A DNA stretch of 38,009 nucleotides from a virus: positions 1 to 38,009 of the IMG/VR virus record IMGVR_UViG_3300032298_000543. One strand, 5' to 3'. Of this stretch, positions 1 to 10,000 are shown one piece after another. The first letter of the stretch is position 1, and each line of letters begins with the position of its first letter. Position numbers and translations under genes: made by a program. The notes under the pieces are model-generated. The model did not search any database. It saw only the letters and a program-made list of their open reading frames with translations, and was not told where the DNA came from.

Positions 1-33
1 ACGGCCAGCCAGCTCCCCGGAACGGAATCGTGA

Positions 34-942
34 TCACGGCTGGAACGCGATCGGGTAGAGCGTGTTGAGGCGGATGCGTTCCTGGGTCTTGCGCTCGGTG
101 TACATCTGGCGCAACGCCTGCCACGGCTGCACGCCTGCAGCAACCGGCCGGTCAGCGGCACGCTGCGGCTGATCCTGCATGTGCTGCTGCAGCCGGCTCA
201 TCTCGTCCTCAGCGGCGATGCGCAGCCTGACCCCGAGTGACAGCACGTCGAGCATGGTGGTCGACAGCCCGACGTCGGTGACGAGGTCGTTGCTCATCGT
301 GACCAGCGACGTGTCGAACGGCAGCCGGGCGGTGTAGACGATCGTGCCTGAAGCGATTGGTGTGATCAGTCGCATCAGGATTCCAGATGTCGTTGCGTCG
401 CTCCATGTCGTCGAATGACGGTGGAGTCGCACGTCGATCGACGGCCACGCGTACCGGGCCCCAGCCAGATCGGTGGCAATCGCTCGCACGTCGGTGAGGC
501 CGAGCATGTTGGTCAGCGACGCCGGCAGTTCAATCGTTTCTTGCGATGCGCTGATGTCGTCCTCGATGGTGAGCACCCGGAACAAGTTGGGTGACCACGA
601 GTCGATCTCGTCGATCATCGCCTCGTAGATGTCCTGCGTGGTGAACCGAGGGTTGACAAGCACCTCGTCAGCAACGGTGTGCGCAACTGCTTCAGAGTCG
701 AGCCAGCCGCGCACGACGGTGACGACGTTCGACGTCGGGCTGGCGACCGTGACACGCATCAGTTCGGTGCCGACATTGAGGATGCTGCCGACCCGGATGC
801 TGTTGTTGTGCGTCAGCTCCAGCTCGACCGACGTCTCGCTGGCGTCGAGCGCTAGACCGAGAGCGTTGTACTCCCAGCGGTAGTTCGCCGCCAGCTGGCG
901 GCGGATGCGCTGGACCGTGGTGGAAACGGAAGTTCTGGCCAT
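34..942 (-). CDS. probable head-tail adaptor / neck protein downstream of the capsid gene
   Basis: 302 aa. By position, directly after the major capsid gene, it probably joins the portal vertex to the tail or closes the head; I infer this from synteny, not from a recognised family. Residues 52-100 form a beta-rich segment with the pattern G-x-I-L-x-V-G-x-E-L-M-x-V-T, then V-T-V-V-R-G, then A-x-A-H. The same pattern occurs in the capsid protein upstream. The C-terminus (about 235-302) is helical and basic. The ATG is preceded by GAGAGG at a suitable distance. A 14-bp hairpin separates it from the capsid gene. A GGGGAG (positions 13-18, minus strand) just after its stop suggests another gene begins at or beyond the left edge. 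It could instead be a virion surface protein. Confidence 0.6.
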   Translation of the reverse strand: MARTSVSTTVQRIRRQLAANYRWEYNALGLALDASETSVELELTHNNSIRVGSILNVGTELMRVTVASPTSNVVTVVRGWLDSEAVAHTVADEVLVNPRFTTQDIYEAMIDEIDSWSPNLFRVLTIEDDISASQETIELPASLTNMLGLTDVRAIATDLAGARYAWPSIDVRLHRHSTTWSDATTSGILMRLITPIASGTIVYTARLPFDTSLVTMSNDLVTDVGLSTTMLDVLSLGVRLRIAAEDEMSRLQQHMQDQPQRAADRPVAAGVQPWQALRQMYTERKTQERIRLNTLYPIAFQP

Positions 943-961
943 GTGCTGATCCTCTCACGCC

Positions 962-995
962 AAGGGGGGCGGGCCTTGGTAGGCCCGCCCCCCTT
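962..995 (-). terminator. 14-bp perfect hairpin between capsid and adaptor genes
   Basis: Arms at 962-975 and 982-995 are perfectly complementary and almost entirely G:C, with a 6-nt loop (976-981). It lies after the capsid stop codon and before the adaptor's ribosome-binding site. No U tract follows on the minus strand, so it may act as a partial terminator or an mRNA 3' stabiliser. Either would give more capsid than adaptor message. Confidence 0.75.
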
Positions 996-1014
996 ACTGC
1001 CCTGCTCCGGTGGA

Positions 1015-2208
1015 TCAGACGAGGTCGACGGGGAGGCTGGCGTCGAAGTTGAGAGCGGTCCACTTGCCCATGTGGCCCTGGCCCTTCACCTCGAAGCCGA
1101 GCTCCGTCACCATCATGTACGTGTCGGTGTCGTCGGTCTTGGCCAGCTTCTCCTGGATGAGCGGCTGGAACACGCGCTCGACGAAGTTCTCCCGGCTGAA
1201 CGCGAACGCCTCACCGACGGCCGAGCCGCTGACGGACTTCTTCATCCAGCGGTTGCGGACGAGCTGCACCTCACCGAACTCGGTCATGACCTGCAGCGCA
1301 CGCTGACGGCCACGGCGGGAGTCCTCGACCATGACGGTCTGGACGCGCTCGTTGCCGGTGATGTTGTTCAGCGCCTGGAAGGCCGCCGGCTGCGCCATGA
1401 TGTACTCGAACGTGCCGCCCTCGTTGTAGGAGAGCTGCAGCATGTCCTCGATCGAGGCGACGGTCAGCCAGCTGTCGGTGCTGTTGACGTTGCTCGTGAT
1501 GAAGTAGTCGGCTCCACCCGTTGAGCGACGCTTGCTGTCCGAGGTCTGGTGCTTCACGCCGAACAGGGCGGTCTGCTCGACGCCCTGCATGAGGTGCTGC
1601 AGCCGGTTCATCGACTGCTTGTTCAGCTCGTTCGGCACGCCGTACTTCGGGATGCGCTGCTCGGTACGCGACACCTGGATCTTGCCAGAGAAGATCTGAG
1701 TGTAGTTCGAGTACTTGTCGCGGCCCTGGTAGTTCGCACCACCGATGGCACCTTCGTCGAGCATCGTGCCGAGGCCGATGACTTCAGCGCCGATCAGGTG
1801 CGCCGCCGCCGTGGTGTTGGTAGTGGCTGCCGAGCCACGAATGACCGTGAGCACCTCAGTCGAGGTGTCGATCGCAGTCACCTGCATGATCTCGTCGTCG
1901 ACGCGGATGAGGTCACCGACGACGAACTTCACGGCATCGCCGGTCGAGACCGTCAAGTCGGTCTCGGAGCTGTCGAAGCCCGACTCGTTGAGCGTGCCAC
2001 GGGGCAGCGGCACCTCCTCCTCGAGCCAGTAGAAGATCGTGTTGTCGACGGGGAGGCTCGGCAGCAGCGGCACGCCGTCGGCGCCGATGCCGTGGAGCAA
2101 GGGCAGGTCGAGCGGCGACAAGCAGTAGATCAGCTCGTCGATGTTGACCTTGGTTTCGGTGGTGAGGTTGTACGAGTAGAACGCTGGTCCTGCGAGTTCT
2201 TCGGCCAT
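1015..2208 (-). CDS. major capsid protein, SU10-like family
   Basis: 397 aa. The shell protein of the head. The N-terminal region (about 20-75), a long G-x-L-I-R-V-x-D-E-x-M-x-V-T segment followed by V-T-V-I-R-G and a T-rich AAAH stretch (98-146), and the C-terminal hydrophobic strands match the SU10 major capsid family as I know it, an HK97-fold group of about 320-400 aa. It sits after a scaffold-like gene and before an adaptor-like gene, the usual place. The start is supported by AAGGAG upstream. The segment at 98-146 is duplicated in the next protein. Processing, for example loss of the N-terminus, cannot be judged from sequence. Confidence 0.9.
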   Translation of the reverse strand: MAEELAGPAFYSYNLTTETKVNIDELIYCLSPLDLPLLHGIGADGVPLLPSLPVDNTIFYWLEEEVPLPRGTLNESGFDSSETDLTVSTGDAVKFVVGDLIRVDDEIMQVTAIDTSTEVLTVIRGSAATTNTTAAAHLIGAEVIGLGTMLDEGAIGGANYQGRDKYSNYTQIFSGKIQVSRTEQRIPKYGVPNELNKQSMNRLQHLMQGVEQTALFGVKHQTSDSKRRSTGGADYFITSNVNSTDSWLTVASIEDMLQLSYNEGGTFEYIMAQPAAFQALNNITGNERVQTVMVEDSRRGRQRALQVMTEFGEVQLVRNRWMKKSVSGSAVGEAFAFSRENFVERVFQPLIQEKLAKTDDTDTYMMVTELGFEVKGQGHMGKWTALNFDASLPVDLV

Positions 2209-2223
2209 GGTGGCTCAGCTCCT

Positions 2224-2520
2224 TCAGCTGGTGGGGTTTCGATTGCGACGCTGGGTTTCCTCGATGACCGATCGCCTCGACTGGAACTCGCGATGCCTCA
2301 TCTGATCGCCGTGCTTGTTCAGGATGGGCATCTTCGCCCCTCCCGGCCGGTCCTCGTACATGAAGTTCTTGTAGTGCGACGGCGGTGGAACCACCGTCGG
2401 CTTCCAGTTCTGTGTCCTGGTCATCTCGGCGCGTGGCGAGACGAGAGTCCCCTTGGAGCGGAGGTGGCATGCGTAGTGATCGCATGGTCCCTCGCACTGA
2501 CCAACGGGTCGGCTAGCCAC
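2224..2520 (-). CDS. small Cys/His-rich protein between scaffold and capsid genes
   Basis: 98 aa from a GTG at 2520 that overlaps the scaffold stop by 8 bp; an earlier GTG at 2595 would give 123 aa and an 83-bp overlap. Neither start has a clear Shine-Dalgarno. Near the N-terminus is C-x3-C-x3-C-H (CEGPCDHYACH), followed by a basic, proline-containing tail, so it may bind a metal. I do not recognise the family. Its place between scaffold and capsid suggests a head-assembly or structural role. Frame and spacing make it likely real, but the start is uncertain. Confidence 0.5.
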   Translation of the reverse strand: MASRPVGQCEGPCDHYACHLRSKGTLVSPRAEMTRTQNWKPTVVPPPSHYKNFMYEDRPGGAKMPILNKHGDQMRHREFQSRRSVIEETQRRNRNPTS

Positions 2521-3049
2521 GACGTGAACGCCCGTGTCCGTAGTTCGCAGCTTCCTGCTGATACGCCACGGGATCGTGGATCGCACGCTTGTCACCTGAT
2601 GCTGCGGCGGAGAAGATCCGATCGAACGCAGCGAGCTGAGCGGTTTCCATCGGAACGCCCTTCTTCCGGTCAGCGTGGAACTGCGACACGGCCGTCTCGG
2701 TCGGGTGCGGTGCTTCGGCTGGCGGAGTCATTGCCGGGGGTGGCCCGGTCATCGTCTGACGGAACTGCTGCTGGCTGGTTTCCTCGGGACTGTACGCCGG
2801 TCGTGGGCCTGCGATGACGCCGAGCTCGCTGGCTTCTGCCTTGAGCGCGTCGATCGTGTCGCCTTCCCACGTCTTGAACAGCATCTGTCCGACCTTGTTG
2901 TCGAGGTCGACCCCTGCTCGGAGAAACAGGTTCTCGCGGGCCAGTTGGTCCGCTCGAGCCTGCGCTTCCTTGCCGAGCCGTGCTGCTTCGCGCAGCCCGG
3001 CGTTCGTCTCGGGGGCCTGGTCGTCGTCGTGATCGGGGATGTTGGACAT
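2513..3049 (-). CDS. capsid scaffolding-like protein
   Basis: 178 aa, acidic N-terminus followed by a short coiled coil (about 18-43) and the phrase ARENLFLRAGVDLDNKVGQ. In my recollection this ENxFLRAGvD arrangement is typical of actinophage scaffolds. The middle is proline-rich (about 85-115) and the C-terminus is basic and helical, as expected for a tail that contacts capsid subunits. It lies just before the capsid gene. AGGAGA precedes the ATG. Scaffold is inferred from size, composition and order; no catalytic protease motif is visible. Confidence 0.7.
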   Translation of the reverse strand: MSNIPDHDDDQAPETNAGLREAARLGKEAQARADQLARENLFLRAGVDLDNKVGQMLFKTWEGDTIDALKAEASELGVIAGPRPAYSPEETSQQQFRQTMTGPPPAMTPPAEAPHPTETAVSQFHADRKKGVPMETAQLAAFDRIFSAAASGDKRAIHDPVAYQQEAANYGHGRSRRG

Positions 3050-3205
3050 GCGTGTTCTCCTCTGGGATTGGATGTGCCATGCGCCTTGCTCGCACCCGTC
3101 GTCGGCGAGCGACGGGGACTCCCACCAGTGGGCCGTGACAGCTCACCACTGATCGCTCGGGGCCGGTTGCAGCTCACCCGTGCACGCGCAGTGTGCCACG
3201 AACGT

Positions 3206-3221
3206 CGTTGCAAATGCAACG
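3206..3221. promoter_or_regulatory. short inverted repeat in the 246-bp gap before the scaffold gene
   Basis: CGTTGCA and TGCAACG flank a 2-nt centre, lying downstream (minus strand) of the 3234-3270 hairpin. The gap 3050-3295 has no other gene I can support. It could hold a promoter or operator for the head genes, but I see no clear -35/-10 pair. Confidence 0.3.
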
Positions 3222-3233
3222 ATCCTCAAACGC

Positions 3234-3270
3234 GACGAAGGCCACCGCCCACAAGTCGGTGGCCTTCGTC
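3234..3270 (-). terminator. terminator-like hairpin after the 41-aa gene
   Basis: Perfect 14-bp stem (3234-3247 with 3257-3270) and a 9-nt loop, directly after the stop of the tiny gene at 3296. The arms read GACGAAGGCC and its complement, the style common in actinobacterial intrinsic terminators. The downstream sequence has only a short T run (GCGTTTGAGG). Confidence 0.75.
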
Positions 3271-3295
3271 TGGCTGCAATGCCTGGGGGGGGACG

Positions 3296-3421
3296 TTACT
3301 TGCCACCGTTGCAACAGGGGGTGTATCGCTTGTCCTTGCCCGTGGACACGGTGCTCGTCGAGCCCGTGACCGGCTGCACGCCGCGCTTGGTGGCGGGGTT
3401 GATGTACTTGCCGTCAGCCAT
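3296..3421 (-). CDS. 41-aa small protein with C-terminal Cys pair
   Basis: Starts MADGKYINPATKRG and ends TPCCNGGK. It is supported by an excellent ribosome-binding site (GAGGAGGTGAACC before the ATG), by its position 11 nt after the previous stop, and by a strong terminator hairpin right after its own stop. No membrane segment. The function is unknown; small basic proteins in head operons can be minor virion or assembly factors. Confidence 0.7.
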   Translation of the reverse strand: MADGKYINPATKRGVQPVTGSTSTVSTGKDKRYTPCCNGGK

Positions 3422-3432
3422 GGTTCACCTCC

Positions 3433-4503
3433 TCACGCTGTCGCTACGCCGGTCAGGCCGGCTTCGGTCAGTGCGGCGCCACCTTGCGATGACGTCTCGA
3501 TTGCCTTGCGCTCGATGATACGCCGCTCCATCTTGGCGGATGCTTCTCCGTCACCGAGCAGCACAGAGCCGATGCCCTCGCCCTCGGCAGTCAGATCATC
3601 CACCTCCCCGATGTTCTCGTCGAACACGCCACCGCTGGCCGTCAGACGGCCGACGGTCTGCAGGTCTTGCCAGATGCCGCCCTCGGTCGACGGCAGGCCG
3701 GCGATGCGGTCGGCCAGACCTCGACCGATGTTGAGGCCGATCGAGTTGCCCATGCCCGACGTGTACGCCGTGCGTGCGGCGCGATCGAGCGCAGCGGTCG
3801 TGCGTGTCGGGTCGAGGAAAAACGCAGCCAATGCGCCGTCGCCCTGCACGCCGAAGAACTCACCGAACGCCTGGAGCACCAACGGGTCGGTGTTGCGCAC
3901 GAGCTCCCAACTGCGGCCCAGTCGCTCCTCGACCTCGAGCGCCGAGACATTGGCGACCATGAGCGTCTGTAGCTCACTGGGTTCGTCGTAGAACCAGGCC
4001 GGCAGCCCGGCCTGTCGCATGGTGGCTGACACGGTCGACTCGTACTCGCGCACCTGTGCCGGTGTTGGCACGATGCCCGGTGCTCCAGTAGCTGTGGCCT
4101 TGCGCATGGAAACGATGGCCGGGAACCGTTGGATGAACTGCGGCGTCTGCTCAAACGCCAGCTGCAACGCTGCTTCGTCATCAACACCGGAGGTGATCTG
4201 GTTCCACAGCCAGCCGCCCGGGTTGCCGTTGGCGTCGACCGAGAACAAGTCGCCCAGGCCCGACTGCTGCAGGATCAACGCCATGGTGTCGAACACTTGA
4301 CGGTTGCGCGCCTTCACTGCTGCGCCGTCGTCGACCGGCGTTGCTGCTGGTGCAGTCACGCCCGGCACAGCCGCCGGCGTCGTCGGTGCAGTCGTCGTCG
4401 CTGGCCCATTGCCGTTGCCGAACGTCGACTGGAAGTTCGACTGCTCGTCCGGGCTGAGCGTGTTGAACCAGTTGAAGAACTGCTGCTCCTCTGCGGTTGC
4501 CAT
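3433..4503 (-). CDS. probable internal virion protein (356 aa)
   Basis: Third of three consecutive genes after the giant gene, all between portal and scaffold, where short-tailed phages often keep internal or ejection proteins. Residues 1-30 are acidic. A low-complexity Thr/Ala/Pro linker (about 33-60) follows, then a helical domain with Trp and Phe residues (about 65-240), a Gly-rich segment and an acidic-then-basic tail. No catalytic motif is recognised. AGGAG precedes the ATG just after the upstream stop. Function is inferred only from position and domain style. Confidence 0.7.
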   Translation of the reverse strand: MATAEEQQFFNWFNTLSPDEQSNFQSTFGNGNGPATTTAPTTPAAVPGVTAPAATPVDDGAAVKARNRQVFDTMALILQQSGLGDLFSVDANGNPGGWLWNQITSGVDDEAALQLAFEQTPQFIQRFPAIVSMRKATATGAPGIVPTPAQVREYESTVSATMRQAGLPAWFYDEPSELQTLMVANVSALEVEERLGRSWELVRNTDPLVLQAFGEFFGVQGDGALAAFFLDPTRTTAALDRAARTAYTSGMGNSIGLNIGRGLADRIAGLPSTEGGIWQDLQTVGRLTASGGVFDENIGEVDDLTAEGEGIGSVLLGDGEASAKMERRIIERKAIETSSQGGAALTEAGLTGVATA

Positions 4504-4512
4504 CAGGTGCTC

Positions 4513-5514
4513 CTATCCACCGAAGTAGCTTCGCATCATCGACGCTGTCCGACTGGCAGCCACGCTTGCCCCACGCGTGCTGGCCCAGCGTTCATCCTTG
4601 CGAGCCCTCATGGTCAGCTCGCTCTCGGTTGCCGCTCGCACCGTGCCATTGGACGTGTCTGCCGTCTGCAGCATGCCAAGCCACTTTGAATCCATCAGGT
4701 CGATCGACTCAGCGTCCATCTCGAGTTCACGCGCCAGTACGTCTCGACCGGGCAGCATCATGTCGCGCACACTCACGCCCTGGTTGATCTGACTAGCCGC
4801 CCACCCGTACTTCATCGTCGCCTGCGCCTGCAACAGCGAGCCGACGCTTTCGAGCGTCATCTCGTCAGAGGCGATCTTGCTCGCCCACTCGCGCGCGGTG
4901 GCGTCGCTCACGTTCAGCAGCTGGTTCGCCGCCATCTTCTTGATCTGGTCGACGCCGACGGTGATGGTGCCAGCAGCCGTCGTGTTCGTCGCACCTGGCA
5001 CGAGGTAGTCCATCAGCTGATCGTTCGACCAGTTGTTATCGACGGCGACCTTGGACAACGTGACCACGCTGTCGTTGTTGATCTGCAGACCCAGCTTGGC
5101 CGCTTCGTTGCGAATCGATGCCTGCGCCGACAAGTACTGCTGCTCCTTGGTGACGCCGCCGCCACCTCCACCGACCGGCCGTGATCCGCCGCCAGGCGTG
5201 GTCGACTTCGGCGACTGCAGGCCAAGCTGCATGAACTTGTCGATGACCTCGTCAGGGGTCTGGTACTTCCACGCCGTCGCCTTGATCCACCCCGCCTGCT
5301 CTGGGTTGGCGAGCATCCACTGCGTCCAGAAGTAGCCCGACTTATCCCACCATGTGTCGTACGCGAGGTACTGCGTCGCATCATCGAGGCCGGGCCGCGA
5401 CGGCTGGTTCGGCGTTTGTCCGCCCGTGCGTGCCGGCTGCGGCGGCAGTGTTGGCGCTCGCGTTGGGGTTCTGGGCGGGTTGGGGTTGCCACCACCTCGT
5501 GATCCGACCGACAT
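4513..5514 (-). CDS. probable internal virion protein (333 aa)
   Basis: I chose the ATG at 5514, which shares one base with the upstream stop (TGATG) and has GAGGAG in front; a longer reading to 5565 would overlap the upstream gene without such a site. The N-terminal 50 residues are a Pro/Gly/Arg-rich disordered arm. A Trp-rich segment follows (WWDKSGYFWTQW, about 55-66), then a Gly-Gly-Gly linker (about 120-128) and a helical C-terminal half. I do not recognise a family. The neighbours suggest a particle component. Confidence 0.7.
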   Translation of the reverse strand: MSVGSRGGGNPNPPRTPTRAPTLPPQPARTGGQTPNQPSRPGLDDATQYLAYDTWWDKSGYFWTQWMLANPEQAGWIKATAWKYQTPDEVIDKFMQLGLQSPKSTTPGGGSRPVGGGGGGVTKEQQYLSAQASIRNEAAKLGLQINNDSVVTLSKVAVDNNWSNDQLMDYLVPGATNTTAAGTITVGVDQIKKMAANQLLNVSDATAREWASKIASDEMTLESVGSLLQAQATMKYGWAASQINQGVSVRDMMLPGRDVLARELEMDAESIDLMDSKWLGMLQTADTSNGTVRAATESELTMRARKDERWASTRGASVAASRTASMMRSYFGG

Positions 5515-7031
5515 CAGTACTCCTCCTCTTTGCCCAACGTGGCGGGACGGTTGTCCCGTCGCCACTGCGCCAACGCCTGAGTGTCGATCTCGCCAAGGTC
5601 GAACGCCTGCCAGACCTTCTGTGCCGTATCGAAACCGCGCTGGCCTGCCATCTCAGGAGCCGCCAACTGTTGGATGCGCGCGTTGATGTCGTTGTCGTCG
5701 AAGCCGTAGTCGCCCCGCAGCGGCCCGTCGATCCCTTGGTTGATGTCGCCAGCACCTTGCACATACCCGGCGCGCTGACTCCGCAACGTGTCGAGGTAGC
5801 TGACCAACTGCTTGGACTCAGCCACGGTCAACTGACGACCCACCAGCTCTTGCATCGCCATGTCGCCCGCCTGGTCGAGATACTGCTGGTCGATGGGCAA
5901 CAGCTGTTGCTCCAGCTTGGCGCGGTTGCGCTCCTGGTAGCCCTGCAGTCGCGCGCCCATCAGCTTGGTCACCGGCACGTTGCGAGAGATCGACTCCATC
6001 ACCAGGTTGTTCCACGCCTCCATGGTGGCGTCGTCGAACGCGTCGCCCTCGATGTAGCCACGCGGAGTGCTCAGCTCGTTGTAGTAGCCGGCGGCTGCCA
6101 TCTTCTTCTGCATGTCTGCAACCTGCGAATCGGGCAACGTCTGCAGATAGGTCATGGCGTTGATGATGGACAGCTTCTTCATCTGGCCGCGCGTGCCACC
6201 AGCGATGTCCACTCCGCCCTGCTGAGCAATCTCGACCGGCAGATAGTCCTTGGTGTTCCGCTCGCTCTGCAGCTGCAGCTCTTGGCTGAACAACCCTGCC
6301 AAGTCGGTCATCCCACTGGCAGCCAGTTGCCGCAGTTCTTCCTCGGGAATGCCGACCTGTTGAGTCTGCCGTTCCACCAGCGTGCTGGGATCCCAGGTGG
6401 GCGACATCGGATTGGTCGCGTCTGCACCTGCCGGCAGCGCACCTCCTGCAGCGGCCTGACTGAAGGTCGATCCACGTTCCAACGCCTGCACCTCGAACGA
6501 GATGCCAGCCTTGGTGGGATCGAACGTAGTGATCTCCTTCTTGGCCACCTCGACCTGTGCCAACGACAGCCCGTAGCTCTTGACTGCGTTCTCAACTGCG
6601 CGCTCGGCCTGAGCATTCAAACCATCGACAAGCGCTTGCCGACCAACCATGTCGGCCGTGCCGTCCTCGCTCAAGAACCGCTCGTCGTCGGGGCCTCGCG
6701 CATCGAACTGGACGTACCGAGCTGCGTACGGCCGCAGGTCGATCGCTGCAATCACACCAGCCGACATGGCGTTGTCGGGCAGCGACGCGACGATCAGCTT
6801 GGCCAAATCGCGTGCTTCGTCTCGTCGGTTCGCGACGTTGGCTCCAGACGCTACCAAGGCTGCTTCAAGGCGCTCGAAGATGTCCTGACGCGCCGCCGAC
6901 GCTGACAGCTCATCTTCACCAACGCCGCGCTCCAACAACTTCGGATCAATCGCGATGCCGTAGAAGTCGGAGGCGCCCCACTCCTTGACCGGATCGGTGG
7001 ATGTGCGATCCTCGGGTTCCTCATTCGACAT
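5514..7031 (-). CDS. probable internal virion protein (505 aa)
   Basis: Follows the giant gene by 9 nt, with AGGAGG 5 nt before the ATG. The N-terminus is acidic and the rest mostly helical. A central segment (about 283-335; MTYLQTLPDSQVADMQKKM, then AAGYY and later GDAFDDATMEAW) resembles the layout of peptidoglycan-binding domains of the L-Q-x-L-x-x-A-G-Y-Y type, but the match is loose. The remainder is Gln-rich coiled-coil-prone sequence. It is probably ejected with or packaged beside the giant protein; this is inferred from synteny. Confidence 0.7.
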   Translation of the reverse strand: MSNEEPEDRTSTDPVKEWGASDFYGIAIDPKLLERGVGEDELSASAARQDIFERLEAALVASGANVANRRDEARDLAKLIVASLPDNAMSAGVIAAIDLRPYAARYVQFDARGPDDERFLSEDGTADMVGRQALVDGLNAQAERAVENAVKSYGLSLAQVEVAKKEITTFDPTKAGISFEVQALERGSTFSQAAAGGALPAGADATNPMSPTWDPSTLVERQTQQVGIPEEELRQLAASGMTDLAGLFSQELQLQSERNTKDYLPVEIAQQGGVDIAGGTRGQMKKLSIINAMTYLQTLPDSQVADMQKKMAAAGYYNELSTPRGYIEGDAFDDATMEAWNNLVMESISRNVPVTKLMGARLQGYQERNRAKLEQQLLPIDQQYLDQAGDMAMQELVGRQLTVAESKQLVSYLDTLRSQRAGYVQGAGDINQGIDGPLRGDYGFDDNDINARIQQLAAPEMAGQRGFDTAQKVWQAFDLGEIDTQALAQWRRDNRPATLGKEEEY

Positions 7032-7040
7032 GACGGCCTC

Positions 7041-10000
7041 CTAGCTCAGCGATGATTCTGGTTCGAGCACGCTGTTCCAGAATGGCATCAGCTTGGGGTT
7101 CGTTGCGGTGTATCGCTCCATGAAGTCTGCGTACTGCTGCTTCAAGAACTCGATCTCGGCCCGACCGTTGGCCGACCGATCGTTCGACAGGGTCGCCATC
7201 CGCACCTTGTAGTCGTCGAACACGTCGATCATCGTGATCATGCCGTCGAGCTGGGCAGCGTTCATGTCCGAGCGCGGCGCCTCTGGATCCTTGACGATGA
7301 TCCGCATCTGCTCGATGATGCGGGCCCGGCGCTCGCGTCCGTCGCTCGACTGCAGCTCCTCGGAGAAGATCGGGTGAGCAGCTCGATAGATCAGCATCTG
7401 GTAATCCCGCTCGTCCTTGAGCGCCGACACGCGATCGCTGTCACCGTTCTGGCCAGCAAGGGCGATGGCGTCGTTGTACTTGCGCTGCATGGCGAAGTAG
7501 TCACCCGCCGCTGTCCTGAACTTCATGGCCCGGAAGAACTCCTCGGGGCTCTTGCGCACGCGCAACCCCCGCTCGACCACCTGGTTGTAGGCGAACTGCG
7601 TGCGAGTGCCTCCGTCGAGCATTGGCAGCAGCCAGGGCCCGGCGTCGGGGAACTCGTTGAGATAGTCGGAGTTGATGTCGTACCAGGCAAGCGCTTCCTC
7701 GGTGGACGAGATGGGCGCACCGGATGCAGAGGCACCACGAGCCTGCGTGAACGCCATCGGGTTGACCACGTCCTCGAGCGTGGCGTCGGGGAACGTTTCC
7801 ATGAAGTTGATGGTGCCCTGCTCGATGCCGAACTGGCGAACCATCTGCAGATACCGACCACGCACGATCGACGACGGATCCTGTGCCCCGATGCCGAGGA
7901 ACGACGCCGTCTCGCCGGCGTTCAGCGCCGACGGCGGGCCAGGCGCTGTGAAACCAGTGAGCATCTGAGCAAACAGGATGATGCGACCGTGATCGCGTGC
8001 CCGATCCATCAGCTCATCGACCTGCATTGGTGTGAGGTTGTCAGGAATCTGACCCGCCGCATCCATCTGCGCGAGTGCGGCCGTGACAGCCGCTGCGTAC
8101 TTGGGGTTCGATTCGGGCGACGACGTGAGCGACTCGTAGAAGTTCGTCACCGTCGTCGGGATCAACGTCTGGATGACGTTGCGGCTTGACGAGAAGTCAC
8201 CGAGGGCGGCGCGTTGGATCGGCTCGAGCTCGGGGAACATTGCCGTGACCAAGTCGAGCGGCAGCGTGGCCAGCGGGGTGAACGACGGCTGGCCGAAGCG
8301 TGCGCTGAGGCCAGGGAACATCGAGTCGGTCGGCGTCTGAAACATGATGCCACCGGCGATTGTGCCCAAACCCGGCCAGATCCGGCTGATCGTGTCGATC
8401 AGCAGTCCGCTGCCGGGGTACACGAACCAGTCGCGGCCGTTCTCGTCGGTGCGAACGACGCCAGCTTCCTTCAACCCCATGTAGCCGAGCTGCGCCTTGC
8501 GGATCATCGCCGGTCCTTCGTTGATGAGCCCTCGCGCCCAGCGTTTCATGAAGTTCTCTTCGGCGTACCAGAAAGGCAGCATGCCCTTGCCGTACTCAGC
8601 GAACTGGGTCTTGAACTCGTGGCTGTCGAGAAACGGCACGATGTCGTTGATCGCCGTGATCTGTGCGAACTCACCCGACGCCGTGTTGATGTGGTTTCGG
8701 GTAGTGGACCCCTTGATTAGTTCCTCCCACTCGCCGCCTTGCAGTTGCTTCAGCACCGGGTGTGCCATCACGATGTCGGTGACACGGCTGGTGCTGAAAG
8801 CATCGACGGAGTCGAGCGCACCTGGCGGCAGTTGGCTTTCCACATAGGTCAGCACCTCATCGAACGTCGCCTCGCTCCCGAGTGCGTTGATCAACTCGCC
8901 GCTGTTGTGCTTGCTCAACTGGTTGGCCGAGACGCCGGCGCTGGCGGCCTGACTGTCCGCACGCGTCAACACGCGAGGGGGCATCGTGCCGTCAGGATTC
9001 GCCTGCTTCCACGAAGCCGACCGAGCCGCCTTCTGCGCATCGGCGCGAGTGATCGACCGTGCCAGCAGCTCGTCGAACTCGTCTGCCGTGTGACCACGCA
9101 TCCAGGCCAACGCCTGAGCGTCCTTCCAGTTCTCTGCACCGACCAGGCCGTCGTACACGGCCACGTCACGCAGTTGCCGACCGAGCGCACGCGCGTCGAC
9201 ACCGTCCGGCAACGACATCACCGACATGGTGCGGCCAATCTCCTCGAGGCCTTGCTTCATCTCGGGAGACATGAGCCAGCTCATGCCCTTGCGAGCCTCG
9301 ATGAACCGGCGCGAGAAGTGGTGGAACGCCATCGGGTTGCGGACGATCGAGTCGAGCGCAGGACCGATAACGCGATCGAACCCGAACGAGACGAACTTGT
9401 CCCAGCCGCCACGCTCCTTGGACGTGAGCGTCTCACCGATGGCGTAGCTCGGCAGCTGATCGGCGCCCACCTTGGTGACGTGACGCTCTTGCGAGCGGTA
9501 CGCCGGGATGACGTCACGCGTTGGCTCGGCTCTGCCACGTCCCACGGTTGGATGTTCTTGGGGTACGTAGAACTGGCGACCCCACATGGCGTCGTCGGCG
9601 TCGCGTGACGCTGGGCCGTACAACGCCCACATCACCTCACCCTTCTCGTCGACCTTGGTCACGCCCTGGTCGAAGTAGTTGAGGCTGCCGTTGGGCACGA
9701 GCCGGCCCTTGTGGTCGTAGTACATGCCCGGCTCGGTGATCAGCTCGTCGGCACCGACGGGGAACCGCTGGTCGGGATCGTGGAACACCAGCGGCCGCGC
9801 TGGGCCTATGGTGCCGTCAGCCAACTCCTGCCCAGGACGGACCTTCGGCTTCAAGCCCTGGCGGGTGCGGGCCGTGAACAGCTGGCGCATACGGCCCTCG
9901 GCCAGCGAGGCCCACTCCTCCATCTTCGAGTCGGCGTCGTCCGTGCGACGAGTTGCCCGCCGCTCCAGCAGCAACTGGTCATCGACATCCCACACCTCGA

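Noticed and set aside
9700-9720. YDHKGR in the giant protein as an RNA polymerase T/DxxGR motif
   Set aside because: A single short motif; no convincing K/Y-G or catalytic Asp motifs in the expected order, so not annotated as a polymerase.
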